Shown here piece after piece: positions 14,999-22,705 of a DNA stretch of 23,371 nucleotides; the first letter of the stretch is position 1, and every line of letters starts with the position of its first letter. The position numbers were made by a program, and so were the translations under genes. The stretch lies in the NCBI GenBank assembly GCA_050293885.1, contig JBNKNO010000051.1, positions 1-23,371 on the forward strand, given 5' to 3'. The stretch is from Nitrogeniibacter sp050293885. Lineage in GTDB: Bacteria; Pseudomonadota; Gammaproteobacteria; Burkholderiales; Rhodocyclaceae. The notes beneath the pieces were generated by a model, which was not told the DNA's origin, did not search any database, and worked only from the letters and a program-made list of their open reading frames with translations.

Positions 14999-15020
14999 AG
15001 CCGCTGGGCGAGATTGCGCT

Positions 15021-16154
15021 TCATCGTGGTGGTCGTTGCAATGCGCCAGCCCGCTGTGGCGTGTTGACCGGGATCGGGCGTGTGCCGATCGGCGCCTCGA
15101 TCTGGCGCTCGACGTTGTTGTCGGTGCCCGCTCGGACTGGCAGTGGCGGAATGTGGTCGAACCAGTAGGCGTCCAGTGAGGTGGCGGGCGCGCTGAGCGG
15201 GAGTCGGGGCGCGAAGCGGTTGTCTCGGACGACGGCATACGGGCCGGTGTCAATGCGGTGTGAGCCGATGAGCAGGTTGGCTTCGATGCGCACGTGGGGT
15301 GTGTGCGGCGCATGCCCATCGACGCGAATCAGCTGGCCCAGGTTGTGGCGGCTGATGAGGGTGTTGTGGATGATGCTGAGCCGATTCTCCGGCCAGATGG
15401 CGCCTTCCGCGCCGTAGCGGATGAGGATGTTGTTGTCGGTGTGCGCCGACTGGCCGATGACGTTGCCCACAACCCGCGCTATGCCGCTGTCGGGAAATTC
15501 CAGCTCGTACGAGGCCTGACCATCGGTGCCATCGTCGAGCAGGTTGTAGATGATGGTGCTCTCGCGTGCGCGGCTCTTGAGTAGATGGCCACGGTAGCCG
15601 CCGCTCAAGCGGCTGCCTTCGATGTGAAAGGCGCCGATGCGGCCGACATAGAGCAGATGGTGCAGGTTGCCGGGGTGGTGGGGTGCTCGGGCAAAAACGC
15701 TGTTTTCGATGCGCAGCCGGGTGTCGGCGGTGTTGCCGGTCAGGATGCCCATTTCGTTATTGGTGAACTGACAGTGACGTACGATGAGTTCGCCGCGTTC
15801 GAAGCGGATGCCGGCACCGTTGCCGTCGGGCACGCGCGCGCCGCGAAAATGGATGTTCTCGATGCGGATCTTCCCGCCGCGTACTACCCAGATGGCTTTG
15901 CCTTCAGCCGAGCGGCCGTGGGCGTCGAGTACCACGCCGGGGCCGGTGCCCCGAATGGTGAGCGCATCTTGCGTCCACACGGCAACATCCGCACGGTAGG
16001 TGGCCGGCGCAATTTCAATGGTGTCGCCGTCCTGGGCAATGCGCGCGGCATCGCCGATACGGGTGAGGCGCTGATTCGGGCCCACGCGAATCAGGGCGGC
16101 CTGCGCGGTGGTGGTGAGCACAAGGCTGGCAACGATGAGCGTGCACAGGCGCAT
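15021..16154 (-). CDS. Secreted right-handed beta-helix protein
   Basis: A 377-residue protein. RLCTLIVASLVLTTTAQA is a signal peptide of about 19 residues. The rest is a parallel beta-helix: TRIGDAARIAQDGDTIEIAPATY is the usual first coil, followed by repeated coils such as GKIRIENIHFRG, GELIVRHCQFTNNEMGI, TRLRIENSVFA, SRLSGGYRGHLLKS and LSIIHNTLISRH. The fold is shared by polysaccharide lyases, C5-epimerases and carbohydrate-binding proteins. No specific catalytic signature is recognised. ATG 16154 is chosen because it begins the signal peptide, and because the longer frame (to 16220) would run through the Hsp20 terminator. It may act on the exopolysaccharide in the periplasm, but it is not in the operon. 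Confidence 0.84.
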   Translation of the reverse strand: MRLCTLIVASLVLTTTAQAALIRVGPNQRLTRIGDAARIAQDGDTIEIAPATYRADVAVWTQDALTIRGTGPGVVLDAHGRSAEGKAIWVVRGGKIRIENIHFRGARVPDGNGAGIRFERGELIVRHCQFTNNEMGILTGNTADTRLRIENSVFARAPHHPGNLHHLLYVGRIGAFHIEGSRLSGGYRGHLLKSRARESTIIYNLLDDGTDGQASYELEFPDSGIARVVGNVIGQSAHTDNNILIRYGAEGAIWPENRLSIIHNTLISRHNLGQLIRVDGHAPHTPHVRIEANLLIGSHRIDTGPYAVVRDNRFAPRLPLSAPATSLDAYWFDHIPPLPVRAGTDNNVERQIEAPIGTRPIPVNTPQRAGALQRPPR

Positions 16155-16184
16155 CTGGCGAGTTTCACTTGCGGCCGGGTGGAC

Positions 16185-16212
16185 AAAAAAAGCGGCACCA
16201 TGCAGCGCCGCT
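16185..16212 (-). terminator. Rho-independent terminator of the Hsp20 gene
   Basis: Read on the minus strand, AGCGGCGC-TGCATG-GTGCCGCT is an 8-base stem with one G-T pair, followed directly by seven T. It starts 23 bases after the Hsp20 stop. This is a textbook terminator. It also argues against the longer start for the beta-helix gene. Confidence 0.85.
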
Positions 16213-16234
16213 CGAGACATGGTTTGTCGTCAGC

Positions 16235-16648
16235 TTACTCGATGGTCAGGCGCTTTGCCTGCACCTCGACTTTCTTGGGGAGTTCCAGCTCCAGCACGCC
16301 GTCGACACATTTGGCGGACGATTTCGCCTCGTCGACGTCCTGACCCAGTTGGAAGCTGCGCGATACCTTGCCGTAGTAGCGTTCGGTACGCAGCACCCGC
16401 TCTCCGTCCTTCTGTTCTTTGCTTTCCTTGCGTTCGGCGCTGATGGACACCACTGGACCGTCGATATGCACATGGATGTCCTCCTTGGCGATACCCGGCA
16501 GTTCGGCGTGGACGGTGTAGCTATCGGGGTTTTCTTTCACGTCGACGCGCATCTGCGGCGCTTCGGTGTTGCCACCGAATTCCACCGGGCGAACGAAGAA
16601 ACCGCGGAAGAGATCCTCGAAAGGATCGTGGCGAATGATGTTGCTCAT
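16235..16648 (-). CDS. Small heat-shock protein, Hsp20/alpha-crystallin family
   Basis: A 137-residue chaperone that holds unfolding proteins in the cytoplasm. After a short N-terminal arm (DPFEDLFRGFFVRP) comes the alpha-crystallin domain: QMRVDVKENPDSYTVHAELPGIAKEDIHVHI, split over residues ~33-63, then YYGKVSRSFQL, and the family signature DGVLELELPKK with a final basic tail. The start is certain: AGGAGGG (16653-16659) is 4 bases before ATG 16648. An upstream in-frame ATG at 16690 has no such site. A candidate heat-shock promoter lies upstream and a strong terminator downstream, so it is a single-gene unit. Confidence 0.95.
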   Translation of the reverse strand: MSNIIRHDPFEDLFRGFFVRPVEFGGNTEAPQMRVDVKENPDSYTVHAELPGIAKEDIHVHIDGPVVSISAERKESKEQKDGERVLRTERYYGKVSRSFQLGQDVDEAKSSAKCVDGVLELELPKKVEVQAKRLTIE

Positions 16649-16691
16649 GAGACCCTCCTGTGTGGAATGAAACGATTGCCTGATATCCATT

Positions 16692-16716
16692 TGATGGCAC
16701 CGGGAGGAATTTCAAG
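16692..16716 (-). promoter_or_regulatory. Candidate sigma-32 heat-shock promoter for Hsp20
   Basis: On the minus strand CCCTCTTGAA ends at 16711 and matches the -35 pattern of sigma-32 promoters well (CTTGAA at 16716-16711). TGCCATCA (16699-16692) is a partial match to CCCCATnT. The spacer is 11 bases, shorter than the usual 13-17, so the call is tentative. Confidence 0.35.
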
Positions 16717-16750
16717 AGGGCGCTGGAAGAAAGATGAAAGTCCAGTGAAA

Positions 16751-17236
16751 TCAATCCACTGCGCGACAAGGCGTTGTGTTGGCGCGAGGGTTGTCGTGGC
16801 CGAGGAGGTGTAGCAGATCGCGGTTGCTCCATGACCAGGCCATGTCGATCGCCTGCGCCACGGGCACCCACTTTGCGTCGTTGTGCTCGGTCGGGTTGAT
16901 GCGAACCGGACAGCGTTCCGGTAGGCAGAGGCTGAACGCATGTTCGCGATTGAAGCGAGTCCCCGGCGCATATCGTGCGGCCCATTGGCGCGGGATGGCG
17001 AAGTGGTTTTGCAGTTGCCAGTCGCGCAGTTCGGCGGGTTGTGCGACAAGTCCGGTCTCTTCGGCGATTTCACGCACCGCGGCCTCGGCGGGTGTTTCGT
17101 CGATTTCGAGCGAACCGGTGACCGATTGCCAGAAGTCGGACGGTGCAACGCGATGCAGCATGAGGATGTCGTTGGCCGGCGTATGGATCACCACCAGCAC
17201 GGACTCCGGACGTTTGAAGTGCGCAGGCGTGGTCAT
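16751..17236 (-). CDS. nudB: Dihydroneopterin triphosphate diphosphatase (Nudix)
   Basis: A 161-residue Nudix hydrolase that removes pyrophosphate from dihydroneopterin triphosphate in folate synthesis. The Nudix box is complete: G41, E47, then REIAEETGL (55-63), which fits Gx5Ex7REUxEExGU. The start KRPESVLVVIHT, DFWQSVTGS, RYAPGT and the tail SWSNRDLLHLL correspond closely to E. coli NudB. Its ATG at 17236 shares one base with the stop of the barstar-like gene (TGATG), so translation is coupled. nudB is near aspS in many proteobacteria, as here, although four genes (barstar, RNase, response regulator, then aspS) come in that order. The fit to the family is good enough to use the symbol. Confidence 0.9.
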   Translation of the reverse strand: MTTPAHFKRPESVLVVIHTPANDILMLHRVAPSDFWQSVTGSLEIDETPAEAAVREIAEETGLVAQPAELRDWQLQNHFAIPRQWAARYAPGTRFNREHAFSLCLPERCPVRINPTEHNDAKWVPVAQAIDMAWSWSNRDLLHLLGHDNPRANTTPCRAVD

Positions 17237-17649
17237 CAGCCGGTCAGCAGGGCGGCCTCGATGAGCACGTGAAACCGCCGATCGTCGGCCTGCCAGGCGT
17301 CGCAGGCCGACTCGAGGACGGTGGCGAGCATGCGGGCATCGTCGATCGAGGCGGTGCGGCCCGTGATCCGCACCAGCACGCTGCCGTGCGGCAGCCAGTC
17401 GAGGTCGGTGAGGCAGTCTTCGAGCGCGTCCCAGTTGTGGCCGAACCAGCGTGGCATGTCGAATGCGCGCGCAAAAGCCGAGAACAGCGTCTCCTTGTCG
17501 GCGGCTTCCCCGAGATCGATATCAATCAGGTGGTCGGCTGCGCCGCCTGCTTGCGCGTGCAGCGTGTCTTGCGTGTCGGCTGTGATCGGTAGCAAGGCGT
17601 TGGGCTGACTGAGAAAAGTGTCGAGCGGCGTGTCTGGCGAGGCGATCAT
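17236..17649 (-). CDS. Barstar-family ribonuclease inhibitor
   Basis: A 137-residue protein. Residues ~40-137 match barstar: LIDIDLGEAADKETLFSAFARAFDMP, then FGHNWDALEDCLTDLDWLP split over positions ~69-87, with the NWDAL-DCL-DL core that plugs the active site of barnase-type RNases. About 40 extra residues at the N terminus, compared with the 89-residue barstar, have no clear match. The ATG at 17649 overlaps the stop of the RNase gene by 4 bases (ATGA), so inhibitor and enzyme are made together. It has no signal peptide, so it would protect the cytoplasm from RNase that is not exported. Confidence 0.88.
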   Translation of the reverse strand: MIASPDTPLDTFLSQPNALLPITADTQDTLHAQAGGAADHLIDIDLGEAADKETLFSAFARAFDMPRWFGHNWDALEDCLTDLDWLPHGSVLVRITGRTASIDDARMLATVLESACDAWQADDRRFHVLIEAALLTG

Positions 17650-18071
17650 GGGCGCTCCGGAATGCGCTTGAAGCTGCGGTAGTGGTCTGCGGTGTAGTAG
17701 AAAACCTGCGGCGGTTGCCCGCCCGTGACGATGCGTCGCGGGCCGCGTGTGCGTTCTCCCGGTGTCGGCACGGTGTATTCCCGGTAGTAGCCGGTGGGCT
17801 GGCTCGGCAAGCGCCGTTCGCGATTGTGGAACACGGTGCCGTCTTTGCGATAGGCAAACGGCCCGCCGCGTTTGATTTGTGCGATGACCTCGACGGCTTC
17901 GGCCGGCAGCCCGCGAAGCTCGAGTTGGCGCTCGCCCGAGCGCGTGGCCGATTGCTCGATTTGAGGAGGCGGGGTGTGTGGCGGCGCCGGGGAGGGGACA
18001 TCCCCGCTGCAGCCGGACAATAGGGCAAGTGCGCCGCACAGTGCGACGCCAAACTGGCGCAGTCGATTCAT
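17646..18071 (-). CDS. Barnase-like guanyl-specific ribonuclease, predicted lipoprotein
   Basis: A 141-residue protein. MNRLRQFGVALCGALALLSGC is shown in part: LLSG-C21 is a lipobox, so it is predicted to be a lipoprotein. A proline-rich linker follows, then a barnase/RNase N1 domain (~50-138): VFHNRERRLPSQPTGYYREY with the catalytic base E98, RTRGPRRIVT with R109 and R113 (barnase R83/R87), and YYTADHYRSF with H130 (barnase H102). All catalytic residues are present, so it should be active. The frame extends to a GTG at 18086, but ATG 18071 starts the signal peptide directly. It is paired with the barstar-like gene. Possible roles are RNA scavenging in the envelope, defence against competitors or phage, or nutrient use. 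None is shown by the sequence. Confidence 0.88.
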   Translation of the reverse strand: MNRLRQFGVALCGALALLSGCSGDVPSPAPPHTPPPQIEQSATRSGERQLELRGLPAEAVEVIAQIKRGGPFAYRKDGTVFHNRERRLPSQPTGYYREYTVPTPGERTRGPRRIVTGGQPPQVFYYTADHYRSFKRIPERP

Positions 18072-18127
18072 GAGCGGTCTGTTCACGTGACGAGCCGCAA
18101 GTTTAGCAAGGGCGACCGAGCGGGGCC

Positions 18128-19753
18128 CTAGACGTGCACGCCGCCGATACCGAATCTCACCTGTAGCTTGCGGTGCAGGTCGGCGAGGGCGGGCAGGCGG
18201 GAGTTGGCCGGGTCGAGCCGACGGACGCGTTCGATCAAGGAACGGGCCTGCGAAGAGAATTTTTCGTTCCAGCCGCAGTTTTCGATATGACGCAGCAAGG
18301 CGAGCGCGGCATTGAAGAGCACATGCGTGTTGTTCGGCATCTTGTTGACCGCGCTGAGCATCTCTTCGACCGCGCCGTCGAAGTCGCCGGCCTTGGCTTT
18401 CTGCGCACCGGCAGCCACCAGCGTACGCACCTCTTCATGCACTTGCTTCTGAAGGGTTTTGGCCAGATCGCCATGGCCACGCGCTTTGAGCATCTGCTCC
18501 GTTTTTTCGACGGCTCGCGGATTTTCGGCGGTGCGCATGATGTCGAGTACGACTTCCTTGCCAGCCTCTTCCATGCCGTTGTCGAAACAGGCGCGCGCGA
18601 GCTCCTGCTTGAGTCCGAAGTTCATCTTGCCCAGTCGTCGCGATTCGCCAAGCGCGACCTCGATCGCCGCACGGGCCTTGTCGCCATCGCCGACCTGATT
18701 GTGGAGCATGGCCGATGAAATGGCAGTGCACAGGCGACCGGTTTCGGTGCCGCTCATGCTCTTGTCCAGATCGCGCAAGGTGGCGGCCGCCGCCTCGATG
18801 TTGCCGCTGCCGATCTGCGCCTGGACAAGCCAGACGTGATCTTCGGGGTCGCGAAAGTCGGAGTATTTGCCCTTGCGCACCACTTCCGCGAGCACGGATT
18901 CGGCCGTGTCCGCATCGCCCATGTCGAGCGCGATGCCGCCGAGGCGGCGCAGCCTGCCCAGGCGGTGCGGCGAAACGGCGGTGGCCTTGAGCAGCACGTC
19001 GCGCGCCTGTTCGAGCTGGCCGGCGGCCTCGCGCGTGCGGGCCAGCCAGTCGTAGGCGTCGATGAAATTGTCGTTTTCGCCGACCAGACCTTCGAGAATG
19101 TCTTCTGCCTGCGCGTACTGTTGCTTCATGTACAAGGCCTTGGCCAGACCAAGGCGTGCCCAGGGAACCGCGCGCATTTCCAGCACCTCGGTGTAGAGGG
19201 CTTCGGCTTCATCCGCTTCGCCGGCGAGCACATGCAGTTCGGCGCGCAAGCGCATGAAATCGATCTGGTACTGCGGAAAGGTCGCTTCGGCCTCGATGCA
19301 GGCGCGCATCGCGCCAGGGGTGTCTTCGTCTTCGATCAATTTATAGACCGGAAGAAACGCGGCACGTTTGATTACCGCCTTGGCGATGCGTGAAAACAAG
19401 GCATCGGCTGCGAATGGCTTGAGCAGGTAGTCGTTGGGGGCCAGTTCGGCGGCCGACACCACTTTTTCGTATTGCCGCTCACCGGTGACCATGATGAACA
19501 GGGTGCGCAGTGGGATGATGTGGTTGTGCCGCAGATCTTCGAGCAGGTGCTGGCCGTCCTGACCATCGCCAATGTGGTATTCGCACAGGATCAGATCGAA
19601 GGTCATCTCCCGCAACTTGCGCACCGCCGCGCCCGCCGTGACCGCCAGCTGAATCTTCGAAATGCCCACTTCGCCCAGCATGTTCTTCAGCTGGGTGCGC
19701 ATGTTCGGATTCGCCTCGATGACGAGTGCGCTGATGGATGACAGATCGGCCAT
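18128..19753 (-). CDS. Response-regulator-like protein with TPR domain, degenerate receiver
   Basis: A 541-residue protein. Residues ~6-125 are a CheY-like receiver: SALVIEANPNMRTQL, FDLILCEYHIGDGQDG, LFIMVTGE and DYLLKPF. The phospho-acceptor position carries Glu (E58), and the usual N-terminal acidic pair is E13-A14. T90 and K112 are kept. Phosphorylation in the normal way is therefore unlikely; Glu may mimic the active state. From ~150 to the end there are about ten TPR-like helix pairs (for example AELHVLAGEADEAEALYTEV, ALYMKQQYAQAEDILEGL, AKAGDFDGAVEEMLSAV). There is no DNA-binding or enzyme output domain, so it probably works by protein contacts. It starts with ATG at 19753, just downstream of the aspS terminator. 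Confidence 0.88.
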   Translation of the reverse strand: MADLSSISALVIEANPNMRTQLKNMLGEVGISKIQLAVTAGAAVRKLREMTFDLILCEYHIGDGQDGQHLLEDLRHNHIIPLRTLFIMVTGERQYEKVVSAAELAPNDYLLKPFAADALFSRIAKAVIKRAAFLPVYKLIEDEDTPGAMRACIEAEATFPQYQIDFMRLRAELHVLAGEADEAEALYTEVLEMRAVPWARLGLAKALYMKQQYAQAEDILEGLVGENDNFIDAYDWLARTREAAGQLEQARDVLLKATAVSPHRLGRLRRLGGIALDMGDADTAESVLAEVVRKGKYSDFRDPEDHVWLVQAQIGSGNIEAAAATLRDLDKSMSGTETGRLCTAISSAMLHNQVGDGDKARAAIEVALGESRRLGKMNFGLKQELARACFDNGMEEAGKEVVLDIMRTAENPRAVEKTEQMLKARGHGDLAKTLQKQVHEEVRTLVAAGAQKAKAGDFDGAVEEMLSAVNKMPNNTHVLFNAALALLRHIENCGWNEKFSSQARSLIERVRRLDPANSRLPALADLHRKLQVRFGIGGVHV

Positions 19754-19826
19754 GAATAGGTGAGCAGTAAAGGGTATCAGTACCTATTTCGACGTATTAC
19801 AGCCGATCTTGAACGCAGCGAGCAAG

Positions 19827-19849
19827 AAAAAGGCGGCTCGCGCCGCCTT
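19827..19849 (-). terminator. Rho-independent terminator of aspS
   Basis: On the minus strand AAGGCGGC-GCGA-GCCGCCTT is a perfect 8-base stem with a GCGA tetraloop, continuing into TTTC so that five T follow the last C. It starts 5 bases after the aspS stop. It isolates aspS from the response-regulator gene. Confidence 0.88.
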
Positions 19850-19853
19850 GTCC

Positions 19854-21650
19854 TTACTCCTTTTCGACCTCGACGGCCGTTTCCACCTTCTTGCGCAATC
19901 GAATGTGCAGATCGCGCAGCTGATGGTCGTCCACTTCGCCCGGCGCGTTGGTGAGCAGACACTGCGCCCGTTGCGTCTTGGGGAAGGCGATGACGTCGCG
20001 AATGGACTCGGCACCCGTCATGAGCGTGACGACGCGGTCAAGACCAAAGGCCAGACCCCCATGCGGCGGGGCGCCAAACTTGAGCGCATCGAGCAGGAAG
20101 CCGAACTTGATCTGCGCTTCTTCGGCGCCGATGTTGAGGGCGCGGAAGACTTTTTCCTGGATGTCGGCGCGATGGATACGCACCGAACCGCCACCGATTT
20201 CCCAACCGTTGAGCGCGATGTCGTAGGCCTTGGCGAGACATTGGCCGGGGTCGGTGTCGAGCAGATCGACGTGCTCGTCCTTGGGGGCGGTGAACGGGTG
20301 ATGGCACGCCGTCCAGCGCTTGTTGTCCTCATCGTATTCGAACATCGGGAAGTCGGTGACCCACACCGGCATCCAGTCTGCACCGTTGAGGTGGCCTTTT
20401 TCGTGACCGATTTTTTCCCGCAGGGCGCCGATGGCGTCGTTCACCACCTTGGCCTTGTCGGCGCCGAAGAACATCAGGTCGCCGTCCTTGGCGCCCGAGC
20501 GCTCGACGATGGCCGCCAGCGCTTCGTCGGACAGGTTCTTGACGATGGGGGACTGCATGCCCTCACGGCCCTTGGCCACGTCGTTGAACTTGATCCAGGC
20601 CAGACCGCGTGCGCCGTAGATGCCGACGAACTTGGTGTATTCGTCGATTTCACCGCGCGACAGCTCGCCGCCACCCGGGATCAGCAAACCAGCCACGCGG
20701 CCGCCGCTGTTGGCCGGGCCGGAGAATACCTTGAATTCGACGTTCTTCATGACGTCGGTCAGATCGGTGAATTCGAGCGTGACGCGCAGATCAGGCTTGT
20801 CGGAGCCGAAACGCGCCATGGCTTCGGCGTGGGGCATGCGCGGGAACGGCGAGGGCAGTTGGGCGCCGAGCGCTTCGGAGAACACCGTCTGGATCAGTGA
20901 TTCCATCATGTTCATGATGGCGGCCTCGTCCATGAACGAGGTTTCGATATCGACCTGGGTGAATTCCGGCTGGCGGTCGGCACGCAGATCTTCGTCGCGG
21001 AAGCACTTGGTGATCTGGTAGTAGCGATCGAAGCCGGCCACCATCAGCAACTGCTTGAACAGCTGGGGCGATTGGGGCAGGGCGAAGAAGTGGCCCGGAT
21101 GGACGCGTGACGGCACCAGGTAATCGCGCGCGCCCTCCGGCGTGCTCTTGGTGAGCATCGGCGTTTCAATGTCGATAAAGCCATTGGCGTCCAGAAAACG
21201 GCGGAAGGCCATACTGGTCTTGTAGCGCAGCATGAGGTTGCGCTGCATGTGCGGGCGGCGCAGATCGACAACGCGATGGGTCAGGCGCGTGGTTTCGGAG
21301 AGGTTTTCGTCGTCGAGCTGAAACGGCGGCGTGACCGAGGCGTTGAGCACCTCGATCTCGTGGCACAGCACTTCGATCTCGCCCGAGGTGAGATTGGTGT
21401 TTTCGGTGCCTGCCGGGCGACGACGTACCTTGCCGGTCATCTTGAGCACGAATTCGTTGCGGATCGACTCCGCGGTGGTGAACATGTCCGGGCGATCCGG
21501 GTCACAAACGACTTGCACCAGCCCTTCGCGATCACGCAGATCGACGAAGATGACGCCCCCATGGTCGCGTCGGCGGTGCACCCAACCGGTGAGCGTGACA
21601 ATCTGGTCCAGGTCGGCGGCCGTTACCTGACCGCAATAATGAGTTCGCAT
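19854..21650 (-). CDS. aspS: Aspartyl-tRNA synthetase
   Basis: A 598-residue class II synthetase of the bacterial type that charges tRNA-Asp. The N-terminal OB-fold anticodon domain (TLTGWVHRRRDHGGVIFVDLRD) is followed by motif 2 (FRDEDLRADRQPEFTQVD), the GAD insertion domain of bacterial AspRS in the middle, and motif 3 (GGLAFGLDRVV). H30 and G81 occupy positions where nondiscriminating enzymes such as that of Pseudomonas aeruginosa have His and Gly. It may thus also charge tRNA-Asn for later amidation by GatCAB; this is inference. An in-frame TTG at 21671 is rejected in favour of ATG 21650, which gives the standard MRTHYCG start. It is downstream of DUF502 by 33 bases, probably in one operon with fmdB. 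Confidence 0.97.
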   Translation of the reverse strand: MRTHYCGQVTAADLDQIVTLTGWVHRRRDHGGVIFVDLRDREGLVQVVCDPDRPDMFTTAESIRNEFVLKMTGKVRRRPAGTENTNLTSGEIEVLCHEIEVLNASVTPPFQLDDENLSETTRLTHRVVDLRRPHMQRNLMLRYKTSMAFRRFLDANGFIDIETPMLTKSTPEGARDYLVPSRVHPGHFFALPQSPQLFKQLLMVAGFDRYYQITKCFRDEDLRADRQPEFTQVDIETSFMDEAAIMNMMESLIQTVFSEALGAQLPSPFPRMPHAEAMARFGSDKPDLRVTLEFTDLTDVMKNVEFKVFSGPANSGGRVAGLLIPGGGELSRGEIDEYTKFVGIYGARGLAWIKFNDVAKGREGMQSPIVKNLSDEALAAIVERSGAKDGDLMFFGADKAKVVNDAIGALREKIGHEKGHLNGADWMPVWVTDFPMFEYDEDNKRWTACHHPFTAPKDEHVDLLDTDPGQCLAKAYDIALNGWEIGGGSVRIHRADIQEKVFRALNIGAEEAQIKFGFLLDALKFGAPPHGGLAFGLDRVVTLMTGAESIRDVIAFPKTQRAQCLLTNAPGEVDDHQLRDLHIRLRKKVETAVEVEKE

Positions 21651-21683
21651 GAGTCTTGTTTCCGTCTTCAATTTTGTGCAGCG

Positions 21684-22331
21684 TCAGGCTGCAGGATTCT
21701 GTTCTGTCGGTGCAGGCAATGGCACGCCTTCGATGTCGGCTCGCTTGCCTGGCGCCACCACGCCCATGGAGATGATGTACTTGAGTGCCGCATCCACGCT
21801 CATGTCCAGCTCGATGACCTCACTGCGCGCGACCATCAGGAAAAATCCCGAGGTGGGGTTGGGAGTGGTCGGGACATAGATGCTCACGAAGTCCCCGGGC
21901 AGATGCTTTGCGGCGTCTCCACCTGGCTTTCCAGTGAGAAAGGCGATGGTCCATGCGCCTTCGCGCGGATATTGCACCAGCAGCGCTTTCCGGAAAGCGT
22001 GGCTGGAACTTGAAAAGAGCGTGTCCGAGACTTGCTTGACGCTGTAGTAAATCGACTTGACCACCGGAATGCGGGAAAGAATGGATTCCCACAGCAACAC
22101 CAGGCGTTGCCCAAGTACGTTGGCCCCGATCAGTCCGGTCACGAACACAATCAGCAGCGTGACGGCCACGCCGATACCGGGCAGGTTGAAACCGAGCAGC
22201 GTGCGCGGTTGCCAGACTTCCGGTATCAGCAACAGGATGCGATCGAGCGTGCCGACGATCCACGCCAGCACCATGAAGGTGATCGCCAGTGGGATCCAGA
22301 TCAGCAGCCCGGTGATGAAATATTTTTTCAT
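21684..22331 (-). CDS. DUF502 family membrane protein
   Basis: A 215-residue inner-membrane protein. Two hydrophobic segments lie at ~5-27 (FITGLLIWIPLAITFMVLAW) and ~52-76 (IGVAVTLLIVFVTGLIGANV). They are followed by the conserved stretches RIPVVKSIYYSVKQV, FRKALLVQYPREGAW and YVPTTPNPTSGF that define DUF502. The function of the family is not established. It begins with ATG at 22331, 9 bases after the FmdB gene, and ends 33 bases before aspS. The fmdB - DUF502 - aspS order is widespread in betaproteobacteria, which supports the assignment and the genomic setting. Confidence 0.92.
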   Translation of the reverse strand: MKKYFITGLLIWIPLAITFMVLAWIVGTLDRILLLIPEVWQPRTLLGFNLPGIGVAVTLLIVFVTGLIGANVLGQRLVLLWESILSRIPVVKSIYYSVKQVSDTLFSSSSHAFRKALLVQYPREGAWTIAFLTGKPGGDAAKHLPGDFVSIYVPTTPNPTSGFFLMVARSEVIELDMSVDAALKYIISMGVVAPGKRADIEGVPLPAPTEQNPAA

Positions 22332-22340
22332 TGAGGGCGC

Positions 22341-22604
22341 TCAGTGGCAGGCGCAACCTCCGCCACAACTGCCGCCCGTGTCGCTACTGTCTGTTTTCGG
22401 TTTTTCGGCGGGCGTGGCGCTGCCGCCCTTGAAATCAGTGGCATACCAGCCGGAGCCCTTCAGTTGAAAACCTGCCGCCGTGAGCTGTTTGGTGTAGCTC
22501 GACGCGCCGCAGGAAGGGCAGTCTGTCAACGGGGCGTCACTCATCTTTTGCAGATGCTCTTTTTCAAAGCCGCAACTGGCGCAGCGATAAGCGTAGATAG
22601 GCAT
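22341..22604 (-). CDS. FmdB-type zinc-ribbon protein
   Basis: An 87-residue protein. MPIYAYRCASCG and DCPSCGA supply four cysteines (C8, C11, C29, C32) for a zinc ribbon of the FmdB family of putative regulatory proteins. A Lys/Gly/Ser-rich middle and a Cys-rich end, CGGGCACH, follow. The family member FmdB is linked to formamidase regulation in Methylophilus, but most homologs have no known role. CTGGAG is a good ribosome site before ATG 22604. It is first in the unit with DUF502 and aspS. Confidence 0.93.
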   Translation of the reverse strand: MPIYAYRCASCGFEKEHLQKMSDAPLTDCPSCGASSYTKQLTAAGFQLKGSGWYATDFKGGSATPAEKPKTDSSDTGGSCGGGCACH

Positions 22605-22705
22605 GACAAGCTCCAGAAAATCAAGCGCGTAAGTCTAGCGCATCGGCGTTTCTCGCGAAAGCTGATGCACCTCGTACTGACTGATTTGGGAGCGTTTTCG
22701 CGCGT

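Noticed and set aside
16155..16220. N-terminal extension of the beta-helix protein
   Set aside because: It would place the Hsp20 terminator inside the coding region and move the signal peptide away from the N terminus.
16653..16710. RNA thermometer masking the Hsp20 ribosome site
   Set aside because: A CCTCC upstream could pair with GGAGG, but only 5 bases match and it lies within the likely promoter rather than in the leader.
17650..18039. N-terminal extension of the barstar-like protein into the RNase gene
   Set aside because: It is the wrong-frame shadow of the RNase. The ATGA overlap at 17646-17649 gives the natural start.
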